Shown: in pieces, positions 1 through 6,543 of the stretch | How positions within the stretch are numbered: position 1 is the first letter of the stretch | Layout of the letters: each line of letters begins with the position of its first letter | Assembly: GCA_023430725.1 (NCBI GenBank) | Contig: JAEYZD010000017.1 | Location: forward strand, 1-8,415 | Origin: Bacteroidota bacterium | Lineage (GTDB): Bacteria; Bacteroidota; Bacteroidia; Bacteroidales; VadinHA17 | DNA: 8,415 nt | Direction: 5' to 3' | Program-made: the position numbers and the translations under genes | The notes under the pieces: model-generated | What the model was told of the DNA's origin: nothing | The model's input: only the letters and a program-made list of their open reading frames with translations | Databases searched by the model: none

Positions 1-1327
1 ACTCCCCTCTTACTGTAAGAGTTGACACCGGTGCCAGCTTGCCCGAAATCACCTCCAGTTCCCCGTTGAAGGGATCCTTTCCGGACATGAATCTGACATT
101 CTCCGCAAGTGACCTGGCATGAATTACCGAGACTCCGGCAGTGGTTATGGAACCGTTCTCAATCTTAAGCTTTCCGCTGTACAGGTCCAGAAACTCATCA
201 CCCCTGAGATGATGTCCAAGCCTGGCAACATCCACACTGTTTCCGTCATCATACACCCCGGCAAGCACCTGTACGTCCGTCGGTTGGAACTGGTTGTCAG
301 TCTTTGTGTTCCACGCCCCGGAAGCCAGCAGGACAAGCCCGGTCAGCGTGCATATGCAGATAGTGTCAATAAAAGGTTCAAGCAATGCAACCATCCCCTC
401 AGAGACCGGTTCCGGGGCACGCGCCGCCGAATGGGCGATGGGCGCTGATCCCTGTCCCGATTCGTTAGAAAAGAGTCCCCTGTTCACACCCCTGTTCATC
501 GCAAAAGCGAAGGTGGCACCCAGAAAACCGCCTGCAGCAGCCGAACCTGTAAAGGCATCGGCAAAAATCGACACAAATGACGGAATTATGTTTTCGGGAT
601 GGGAAAATATTACCAGCAGGGCTCCTGTGATGTACAGCATCGCCATAAAAGGAACCAGTACCGAGGTAACCTTCGCGATACGCTTAATACCGCCGATTAT
701 GACCAGGCCAAGCAACACGGCCAGTATCGCACCGGTTATTATGTGTCTCAGACCGAATGTTGCAAATACCGAATTGGAAATACTGTTTACCTGCGGAAGG
801 CTGCCAGTACCAAATGAACTAAGGATTGTCGCCCCAGCAAAAAATGCTCCCAGCACTACCCCCGTTCGTATCACCCTGCCGTTCCGGGTCCTGATGTTAA
901 GACGTTTCTTCATGTAGTACATAGGCCCCCCTGACACCGATCCGTCGGGAAGAATATCCCTGTACTTGTGTGATATGGATACCTCCACCATCTTCGTGCA
1001 CATCCCGATAGCTGCTGTTACCAGCATCCAGAAAAGAGCCGCAGGTCCGCCCAGGTGAATAGCCAGCGCCACCCCGGCAATGTTCCCTGTACCAACCGTG
1101 CCGGAAAGGGCCGTCGCCAGCGACTGAAAATGCGAGGTATCACCTATATCATGTGAGTGATCATACTTGCCGCGGGTAATCCTAATTGCATGGCGGAAAT
1201 ACCGCAGCTGTGGAAACCCAAGGTAGACGGTGAAGAACAGACCGGTACCTATAAGCAGCACCATGAACCAGGGATGACCACCAAGGTACCCGTCAAGCTT
1301 AACAAGAAAATCGTTTACACCGTGCAT
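1..1327 (-). CDS. AGCS-family Na+/alanine (amino acid) symporter with internal insertion, C-terminus cut by window edge
   Basis: The minus strand is open from an ATG at 1327-1325 to the left edge, giving 442 codons with no stop. The protein is an inner-membrane alanine/glycine:cation symporter, coupling amino-acid uptake to Na+. Family marks are hydrophobic segments from about residue 20, the block SGTVGTGNIAGVA (75-87), the SGGPMYYMK signature (132-140), and RGLFSNESGQGSAP (283-296), which matches the usual GLFSNEAGMGSAP with Met replaced by Gln. After the membrane segment ending GAW (337-339), the sequence leaves the membrane for at least 100 residues (about 340-442, still running at the edge), where most family members would go into the next helix. 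I recall similar insertions in Bacteroidota homologues. The remaining helices should lie left of the window. The gene starts 17 bp after the SNF transporter stop, so the two are probably co-transcribed. No good Shine-Dalgarno precedes the ATG. Substrate (alanine, glycine, other) cannot be read from the sequence. Confidence 0.93.
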   Translation of the reverse strand, partial: MHGVNDFLVKLDGYLGGHPWFMVLLIGTGLFFTVYLGFPQLRYFRHAIRITRGKYDHSHDIGDTSHFQSLATALSGTVGTGNIAGVALAIHLGGPAALFWMLVTAAIGMCTKMVEVSISHKYRDILPDGSVSGGPMYYMKKRLNIRTRNGRVIRTGVVLGAFFAGATILSSFGTGSLPQVNSISNSVFATFGLRHIITGAILAVLLGLVIIGGIKRIAKVTSVLVPFMAMLYITGALLVIFSHPENIIPSFVSIFADAFTGSAAAGGFLGATFAFAMNRGVNRGLFSNESGQGSAPIAHSAARAPEPVSEGMVALLEPFIDTICICTLTGLVLLASGAWNTKTDNQFQPTDVQVLAGVYDDGNSVDVARLGHHLRGDEFLDLYSGKLKIENGSITTAGVSVIHARSLAENVRFMSGKDPFNGELEVISGKLAPVSTLTVRGE

Positions 1328-1344
1328 ATCAGATCATTATTTTT

Positions 1345-2709
1345 TTAGAATTTCAGCAGGCCCAGTCCGTTCAGGAAGACCAGTGCAATAGCCACGGGGG
1401 CTACAAACCTGATGATAAACCGGTAAAGAGAATAGTATCTGACCCTGAGGGTCCCGCCGTTTGAGAGCTCGTCCCTGACTGAACTGCCCGGGAAGAACCA
1501 CCCTAGGAAGCCGACTATCAAAAGGCCGCCCACCGGCAGCAGTATGTTCGCTGTTGTGTAATTGAACAGATCAAAGATATTCAGGCTGAAAAGCTTCACA
1601 TCCTTCATGATTCCCCACGAGAGTGAAGCAGATATGCCAAGTATGAACATCGAAGCGGTGGCGATCATGGTAGCGGTGCGTCGACTAAGGTTCAGCTGCT
1701 CCGAAAAATATGCCACTATCACCTCCATCACCGAGATTGTCGAAGTCAGTGCAGCTATCGCTAGGAGAAAGAAAAAGGTGAATGCAAAGATCATCCCCCC
1801 TGTCATCTGCTGGAATATGCCCGGAAGGACGATAAAAGTCAGGGCTTCGCCCGATGCCGGCGAGATGCCGAATGCAAATACTGCCGGGAAAATCGCCAGT
1901 CCGGCCAGCACTGCTACCAGCAGGTCTATCATGGACACCTGCACTGCAGTACTTGCCAGTTTATTGTCCTTCGGGATATACGAACCGTACGTGATGAGCG
2001 TCCCCATCCCGATGCTAAGTGAGAAGAAGGCCTGTCCCAGTGCCATCAGGACTGTGGTACCGGTGATCTTGGAGAAATCGGGTTTGAACAGAAATTCCAC
2101 CCCTTTGCCTGCGCCGGGAAGTGTCAGCGCCTTCACACACATAAAGAGAAGCAGGATGAAAAGGAGTGGCATCAGCAACTTGGTAGACTTCTCGATCCCT
2201 TTTCGTACGCCCCCCAGAACAATGCCGGCTGTTGCAAGGAGAAAGACCGAGAACCACAGTGCTGGACGGAAAGATTCGGACCGGAATACATCAAACATGA
2301 CAGTAAGGTCAGCCGATGATTTGCCCTTTATGCCTCCGATCAGGATCTGGTAAATATACTCCAGGGTCCATCCGGCCACTGCAGTGTAAAAGGCAAGTAT
2401 CATGAACGCCGCAACAATGCCCATCATCCCAACAAGATACCACGGACGGCGTGATGAGAGCATCCTGAAAGCTCCGACAGGATTGCGCTCAGTCCTGCGC
2501 CCTATGACCAGTTCCGACATCATAACCGGAATACCGATGGCAAATATTATTACCAGGTAGACTATCAGGAAAGCACCTCCGCCGTTCTCTCCCAGGATAT
2601 ATGGGAATCGCCAGATGTTACCGAGTCCTACCGCAGATCCGGCTGCCGCCATTATAACCCCCATCCTGCTGCCAAAGGAATCCCTTTTTGAAAAGTCAAA
2701 TCCGCTCAT
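1345..2709 (-). CDS. SNF/NSS-family Na+-dependent amino acid transporter (LeuT fold)
   Basis: A complete 454-aa integral membrane protein of the neurotransmitter:sodium symporter family, which includes LeuT, TnaT and MhsT. It should import an amino acid with Na+. The TM1 signature GSAVGLGNIWRFPY spans residues 24-37, with N31 at the position of LeuT Asn27, a Na1 ligand. TM8 carries A319, L321, T322 and S323, matching the LeuT Ala351/Thr354/Ser355 Na2 site, so sodium coupling looks intact. I count about 11 hydrophobic helices (near 17-37, 46-66, 92-120, 150-168, 178-197, 217-240, 255-280, 305-332, 345-365, 380-406, 430-451). That is the bacterial 11-TM form rather than the 12-TM animal form. 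The ATG at 2709-2707 is preceded by an A-rich leader without a clear Shine-Dalgarno; an ATG slightly upstream is out of frame. It lies downstream of the hydA terminator, so it probably has its own promoter in 2710-2800, and it leads into the AGCS gene. The substrate is not determinable here; aromatic, branched-chain or other neutral amino acids are all possible. Confidence 0.95.
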   Translation of the reverse strand: MSGFDFSKRDSFGSRMGVIMAAAGSAVGLGNIWRFPYILGENGGGAFLIVYLVIIFAIGIPVMMSELVIGRRTERNPVGAFRMLSSRRPWYLVGMMGIVAAFMILAFYTAVAGWTLEYIYQILIGGIKGKSSADLTVMFDVFRSESFRPALWFSVFLLATAGIVLGGVRKGIEKSTKLLMPLLFILLLFMCVKALTLPGAGKGVEFLFKPDFSKITGTTVLMALGQAFFSLSIGMGTLITYGSYIPKDNKLASTAVQVSMIDLLVAVLAGLAIFPAVFAFGISPASGEALTFIVLPGIFQQMTGGMIFAFTFFFLLAIAALTSTISVMEVIVAYFSEQLNLSRRTATMIATASMFILGISASLSWGIMKDVKLFSLNIFDLFNYTTANILLPVGGLLIVGFLGWFFPGSSVRDELSNGGTLRVRYYSLYRFIIRFVAPVAIALVFLNGLGLLKF

Positions 2710-2781
2710 GTTTTCTGTTCATTTTTTAGCAATAATCTTCCTGATTTTCTAAAAATGGCAAAAAACTCCTGAGCTGCCAAC

Positions 2782-2803
2782 TTTTCTGTTGAAAAACAGA
2801 AAA
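2782..2803 (-). repeat. Second inverted repeat (9-bp stem, 4-nt loop) downstream of the hydA terminator
   Basis: TTTTCTGTT (2782-2790) and AACAGAAAA (2795-2803) are perfect reverse complements around a GAAA loop on the plus strand. The right arm overlaps the A-tract that forms the U-run of the GC-rich terminator, so the two hairpins compete for those bases or are used one after the other. On the minus strand it lies about 70 bp upstream of the SNF transporter ATG. It may be a backup terminator element or an operator or leader structure of the transporter unit. The stem is A/T-rich, so it is weak as RNA. Role unknown. Confidence 0.5.
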
Positions 2804-2835
2804 AAAAGCGGAGGTGTAATGTAGCACACCTCCGC
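2801..2835 (-). terminator. Rho-independent terminator of the hydCBA operon
   Basis: The arms GCGGAGGTGT (2808-2817) and ACACCTCCGC (2826-2835) form a perfect 10-bp GC-rich stem around an 8-nt loop. On the minus strand the stem is followed directly by seven T residues (2807-2801), the classic intrinsic terminator form. It begins 25 bp after the hydA stop codon. The plus-strand side has no T-run, so it acts for minus-strand transcripts only. It separates the hydrogenase operon from the transporter pair. Confidence 0.93.
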
Positions 2836-2859
2836 CCGGCATCTGTATTATATGTCTGA

Positions 2860-4641
2860 CTAGTAAGACTCCCTGGCTATGTAATGAGTGTGCAGAAGCT
2901 CATGTGACTTATGCCCGTTGGCCGTTCCGAGGAATTCCTCGTAAATGGCTTTCACCTCCGGATTATCGTGTGACTTCCTCAAGTCCATGTGGACGTCTTC
3001 CGAGTAGATAGCCTCCATTCTCTTCTGTCTTACAGCTGCATTTGTCGGGATCGGCTGACCGCCTCCTCCGAGACATCCTCCCGGGCAGGCCATTATCTCA
3101 ATGAAATGATATGAAGCCGTACCCGTGCTGACCGCTTTCGCGACCTTGTTGGCATTCACCAGCCCGTGAGCAATTGCAACCTTAAGCTCGGCTCCTTCGA
3201 GGAACCTCCACTCTTCGGTTGTGCCTTCGATCTTAATCGTAGCTTCCTTCACCCCTTCCATACCACGGACAGGCATGATTTCCAGGTTCCTGAAGGGTAC
3301 CGGCCTGCCGGTCACAATCTCGTATGCGGTACGCAGGGCAGCCTCCATAACACCTCCTGTTGCACCGAAGATCACACCCGCACCGGTTGATGTGCCCATT
3401 ATGGAATCATACTGACCCGGCTCCAGGGTGCGGAAATCTATCCCTGCCTGCTTGATCATCACTGCAAGCTCGCGGGTTGTAAGAACATAATCGATGTCCT
3501 TGTAGCCGCTCGACCTCATCTCAGGCCTGTCAGCCTCGTACTTCTTCGCTGTGCATGGCATTATTGAAACCGACACTACCTTGGCAGGATCAATCTTGCG
3601 CTTCTGAGCATAGAATGTCTTCGCCAGCGCACCGAACATCTGCTGGGGCGATTTGCAGGTTGACAGGTTGGGAAGCATCTGCGGGTACTTGTGCTCGATG
3701 AACTTGATCCATCCAGGTGAACAGGAGGTGAACATCGGCAGTGCCATGCTGTTATCATTCTCAACAAGGACCTTCTTCAGCCTTGTAAGAAGCTCAGTGC
3801 CTTCTTCAATGATTGTTAGGTCAGCGGTAAAGTCGGTGTCAAGCACTGAATCAAACCCAAGCTGACGCAGGGCGGTCACCATCTTGCCGGTAACCCTCTC
3901 TCCCGGATCATAGCCAAGATCCTCGCCAAGAGCAACCCTCACTGCCGGAGCTGTCTGCACAACCACATGCTTGTCAGGATCATAGATTGCATCCCACACC
4001 TGGTCAATGTATGTCTTTTCTGTCAGGGCTCCCGTCGGGCAGCGGTTGACACACTGGCCGCAGTTGGTGCAGACCACGTGGCTCATCGGCCGGTCATGGA
4101 ATGAGGAGATCTTCATATGTGCTCCCTTGTGCGCAACGGCGATGGCCGACACATGCTGCAGCTGCGAGCAGGTACGAACACAGCGCTGGCACCTTATGCA
4201 CTTGCTGTCATCCTTGATGAACGCCGGGGATGACCGGTCAATCGTGTAGGAATGATCCTCAACCAGGTCAAGGAAAAGATGCTCCCCGAAAGAGTATTCG
4301 TTTGCAAGAGCCTGCAGCTCACACTTCTGATTCTTGTAGCACTTGGTGCAGTCAGCCCGGTGCTCCGAGAGCAGCAGCTCAACAATATGCTTGCGGGCAT
4401 TCCTTACCTTGAGTGAGTTGGTGTGGATATCCATCCCTTCAGAGGCTGGCATTGCACATGCGGCCACCAGCGTGCGGGCTCCCTTCTGCTCAACCACACA
4501 TACACGGCAGTTGCCTGCAACACAGAGATCCGGGTGGTTGCAGAGAGTAGGAATGATTACACCCAGTTTTTTGGCAGCATCAAGTACTGTCGTTCCTTCG
4601 GCTACCTTTACTTCCTGATCGTTTATCTTAAGAGTTATCAT
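2860..4641 (-). CDS. hydA: [FeFe] hydrogenase catalytic subunit HydA (NADH-linked, multimeric type)
   Basis: A 593-aa cytoplasmic protein with no signal peptide that interconverts 2H+ + 2e- and H2 at an H-cluster. Domains in order: 2Fe-2S ferredoxin domain with C34, C45, C48 and C62; His-Cys [4Fe-4S] site H94, C98, C101, C107; two [4Fe-4S] sites (C148/C151/C154/C158 and C191/C194/C197/C201); the H-domain; and a C-terminal small-subunit-like domain (about 537-590). H-domain motif L2 is MPCTAK (361-366) and L3 has E515, C519, C523 and the GGGG run; both are intact. L1 reads TSCSPGW (305-311), whereas the usual form is TSCCPxW, so residue 308 is Ser. S327 matches the proton-path Ser. The cluster set and the NuoE/NuoF-like neighbours point to electron exchange with NAD(H) through HydB and HydC. 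AAGGA lies 5 nt before the ATG. It is the last gene of hydCBA, followed by a strong terminator. Maturases HydEFG are not in the window. Confidence 0.96.
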   Translation of the reverse strand: MITLKINDQEVKVAEGTTVLDAAKKLGVIIPTLCNHPDLCVAGNCRVCVVEQKGARTLVAACAMPASEGMDIHTNSLKVRNARKHIVELLLSEHRADCTKCYKNQKCELQALANEYSFGEHLFLDLVEDHSYTIDRSSPAFIKDDSKCIRCQRCVRTCSQLQHVSAIAVAHKGAHMKISSFHDRPMSHVVCTNCGQCVNRCPTGALTEKTYIDQVWDAIYDPDKHVVVQTAPAVRVALGEDLGYDPGERVTGKMVTALRQLGFDSVLDTDFTADLTIIEEGTELLTRLKKVLVENDNSMALPMFTSCSPGWIKFIEHKYPQMLPNLSTCKSPQQMFGALAKTFYAQKRKIDPAKVVSVSIMPCTAKKYEADRPEMRSSGYKDIDYVLTTRELAVMIKQAGIDFRTLEPGQYDSIMGTSTGAGVIFGATGGVMEAALRTAYEIVTGRPVPFRNLEIMPVRGMEGVKEATIKIEGTTEEWRFLEGAELKVAIAHGLVNANKVAKAVSTGTASYHFIEIMACPGGCLGGGGQPIPTNAAVRQKRMEAIYSEDVHMDLRKSHDNPEVKAIYEEFLGTANGHKSHELLHTHYIARESY

Positions 4642-4646
4642 TTCGT

Positions 4647-4651
4647 TCCTT
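4647..4651 (-). promoter_or_regulatory. Ribosome binding site of hydA
   Basis: The minus strand reads AAGGA followed by ACGAA and then the ATG at 4641, a 5-nt spacing, inside the 17-bp gap after the hydB stop. It supports the chosen hydA start. Confidence 0.7.
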
Positions 4652-4658
4652 GCTTGTA

Positions 4659-5819
4659 TTAGTAAATTATCTCCTCCCTGAAATTCTCGACTATCGATTT
4701 AAAGGCGTTGCCTACTGACTGTCCGAGGCCGCATTTCGAGGCTACCTTCATCGTGTCGGCCAGCTTGACCAGTTCATTCAGGTAGGTCGATTTTGCTTCG
4801 CCCTTCTTCACCTTCTCAACACCCTTGAGAAGCTGCTGGCATCCAACACGGCACGGGGTACACTGACCGCACGATTCTTCAGCGAAGAAGTCGAGATAGT
4901 TATGCAGCACGTTGTACATCGATCGCGAACTGTTGAAGAGCTTCATTGATCCGCCCGTGGGCACTCCCTCGAAGCCGATGATCGTGTCTTCAAATTTCTT
5001 GCGCGGGACGCAGAAACCCGATGCGCCACCGACCTGAACCGCTTTCGTGTCACCGTCACCAAACTCGGTAACGAACTCCTGCACAGTCATCCCGAGCTCA
5101 AGCTCGAAGATCCCCGGTATGGGAGTGTCACCTGAGATCGAGAACACCTTTGACCCGCGTGAGTCCTTCGTGCCAAGCTTGACATACTCTTCCGGACCCT
5201 TCGCGATTATCATCATTGCAGTAACAAGCGTCTCGACGTTGTTTATCGAAGTGGGCTTTGAGAAGAGTCCTGACGTTGTCGGGTAAGGCGGTTTGTTTCT
5301 CGGCTCGCCGCGGAATCCCTCGATGGATTCGAAGAGGGCGCTCTCCTCACCGCATATGTATGCGCCACTGCCCATCCGGTACTCGATATTGAAATCGTAG
5401 CCGATCTCGGCAATCATTTTATGGAACTTGTGAAGCTCAAGGTAAAGCTGAGGCAACAGGAATCTGTACTCACCGCGCAGGTAAATGAATCCCTTCTTTG
5501 CACCCATGGCCTTGCCGGCTATCGCCATGCCGCCGTACACCTTATATACCACACGGTCAAGAATCTCCCGGTCCTTGAATGTGCCGGGTTCCCCTTCATC
5601 AGCGTTGCAGACAATATACTTCTCTGAATCTTTCTCCGCTGCGGTGAATTTCCACTTCATCCCGGTAGGGAATCCTGCTCCACCCCTGCCCTTCAGGCCT
5701 GATTCAAGCACCTTGTTAATTATCTCTTCAGGGCTCATCCTGAAGGCTTTCTCCAACACCTCCCTGGGCTCTATACTTTCAAATATAAGATCAACTTTGG
5801 TTAGTCCTTTGCTTTTCAT
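4659..5819 (-). CDS. hydB: NuoF-like NADH/FMN subunit HydB of the hydrogenase, minimal form
   Basis: A 386-aa flavoprotein homologous to the 51-kDa NuoF subunit of complex I. It should oxidise or reduce NAD(H) at FMN and pass electrons to HydA. The FMN/NADH-binding glycine-rich loop is GRGGAGFPTG (44-53), followed by CNADEGEPGTFKDR (71-84), GAYICGEESAL (152-162), the NKPPYP block (175-180) and NNVETL (193-198). An SLBB-type region follows (about 225-290). The C-terminal [4Fe-4S] site is C317, C320, C323 plus C363. The protein ends 23 residues later. Bifurcating HydB proteins such as that of Thermotoga maritima (about 620 aa) add an N-terminal thioredoxin-like 2Fe-2S domain and a C-terminal two-cluster ferredoxin domain; both are absent here. 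Nothing is missing by frameshift: the upstream gene ends 15 bp away and hydA begins 17 bp after the stop. The start is supported by a strong GGAGG. A stand-alone NuoF label is possible, but the neighbours make HydB more likely. Confidence 0.94.
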   Translation of the reverse strand: MKSKGLTKVDLIFESIEPREVLEKAFRMSPEEIINKVLESGLKGRGGAGFPTGMKWKFTAAEKDSEKYIVCNADEGEPGTFKDREILDRVVYKVYGGMAIAGKAMGAKKGFIYLRGEYRFLLPQLYLELHKFHKMIAEIGYDFNIEYRMGSGAYICGEESALFESIEGFRGEPRNKPPYPTTSGLFSKPTSINNVETLVTAMMIIAKGPEEYVKLGTKDSRGSKVFSISGDTPIPGIFELELGMTVQEFVTEFGDGDTKAVQVGGASGFCVPRKKFEDTIIGFEGVPTGGSMKLFNSSRSMYNVLHNYLDFFAEESCGQCTPCRVGCQQLLKGVEKVKKGEAKSTYLNELVKLADTMKVASKCGLGQSVGNAFKSIVENFREEIIY

Positions 5820-5826
5820 GATGGTG

Positions 5827-5831
5827 CCTCC
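5827..5831 (-). promoter_or_regulatory. Strong ribosome binding site of hydB
   Basis: The minus strand reads GGAGG within GAGGGAGG, 7 nt before the ATG at 5819. It is the best Shine-Dalgarno in the window, lies in the 15-bp hydC-hydB gap, and fixes the start of the short HydB. Confidence 0.75.
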
Positions 5832-5834
5832 CTC

Positions 5835-6299
5835 TTATTTACGCATGTAACCTTTAATAACATCAATCACAGTCTCGGGCGTCAGGTCCGTGTACGGCAT
5901 GTCATTGATCAGAATTGCCGGAGCCTTGTGGCACCACCCGATGCAGTTTGTTTCCAGCAATGTGAACATCTTGTCAGGAGTGGTCTGACCTACCTTGATC
6001 TTAAGTATCTCTTCTATGGTACTTATTATGTCATTCTTTCCTTTCATGGAGCACGTGATTGTCTTGCAGACCCTGATCACATTCTTCCCCCGCTCCTCTG
6101 TATCGAGAAAAGTGTAGAAAGAAGCAGTGCCGTAAACCTCTGCGGCAGAGAGGTCAAGTTCGGTGGCCACCTCTACCATCGCCTCATCGGTCAGGTAGTT
6201 ATGCTTCTTTACAATGTCCTGAAGGATCGGCATAAGGCTCTCTCTCTTACGCCCGTATTTGTCTGCCAGATCCTTCACCATGTTACCGGTGTTGTACAT
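5835..6299 (-). CDS. hydC: NuoE-like [2Fe-2S] thioredoxin-fold subunit HydC
   Basis: A 154-aa soluble protein homologous to the 24-kDa NuoE subunit of complex I and HydC of trimeric hydrogenases. It should carry one [2Fe-2S] cluster next to the HydB flavin. The N-terminal helical part (about 1-65) contains VYGTASFYTFL (55-65), typical of the family. The thioredoxin-like part supplies the ligands C78 and C83 (CKTITC) and C119 and C123 (CIGWC), with the usual Cx4C and Cx3C spacing. Length is normal for a compact NuoE. It is the first gene of hydCBA, and its promoter should lie in the divergent region to its right. The ATG at 6299 has an A-rich leader and no clear Shine-Dalgarno; M7 is a possible alternative start. 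Confidence 0.94.
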   Translation of the reverse strand: MYNTGNMVKDLADKYGRKRESLMPILQDIVKKHNYLTDEAMVEVATELDLSAAEVYGTASFYTFLDTEERGKNVIRVCKTITCSMKGKNDIISTIEEILKIKVGQTTPDKMFTLLETNCIGWCHKAPAILINDMPYTDLTPETVIDVIKGYMRK

Positions 6300-6543
6300 T
6301 TCTGTTTTAATTTAGTTATTAATGTGATGTCAAATTGTCTCAGATTCCAGCTGTGAATTTAATAACAATAAAACTGCTAAAAACCTTACTTATGTCATGT
6401 TTTGAAAAAAATATCTTACTACAGGGCCGTGGAATAATGGGAAGAAGCTGCCGGCTGACGCCAATTTGTCTACCCTTTTTACCCGATTCGTCCACCATTA
6501 TTTAGTATATTAAGCCAACTTTGTAAATGATAACCTGCTGGAC
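6300..6543. other. Divergent intergenic region between hydC and kduI
   Basis: This 244-bp non-coding stretch should hold the promoters of both the hydrogenase operon (minus) and the uronate operon (plus). The hydC-proximal half is A/T-rich and contains a TTAAT-N6-ATTAA inverted repeat at 6307-6322, which ends 7 bp from the hydC ATG. I found no exact Bacteroidota-type promoter (TTTG about 19 bp before TAnnTTTG) on either strand. The nearest plus-strand match is CAACTTTG at 6516-6523, without a matching upstream TTTG. No convincing Rex-type or CRP-type palindrome and no riboswitch-like structure was recognised. Confidence 0.5.

Noticed and set aside
294..917. Plus-strand open frame of about 207 codons
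   Set aside because: It is antisense to the AGCS symporter, whose translation has clear family motifs; the plus-strand product resembles no protein family and has no ribosome binding site.
1562..2353. Plus-strand open frame of about 263 codons
   Set aside because: It lies wholly antisense to the SNF transporter TM region; the product is the usual complement of hydrophobic codons and has no recognisable domain.
2756..2779. TGGCA...TGCCA inverted repeat upstream of the SNF gene
   Set aside because: Only 5 bp per arm with a 14-nt spacer and no extension; not distinguishable from chance without comparative data.
6324..6358. Two TGTGA words (near 6323 and 6351) as a CRP/FNR-like site
   Set aside because: They are direct rather than inverted copies and the spacing does not fit TGTGA-N6-TCACA.
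6516..6523. CAACTTTG as a Bacteroidota -7 promoter element for kduI
   Set aside because: It has one mismatch to TAnnTTTG and there is no TTTG about 19 bp upstream, so it is not strong enough to list as a promoter.
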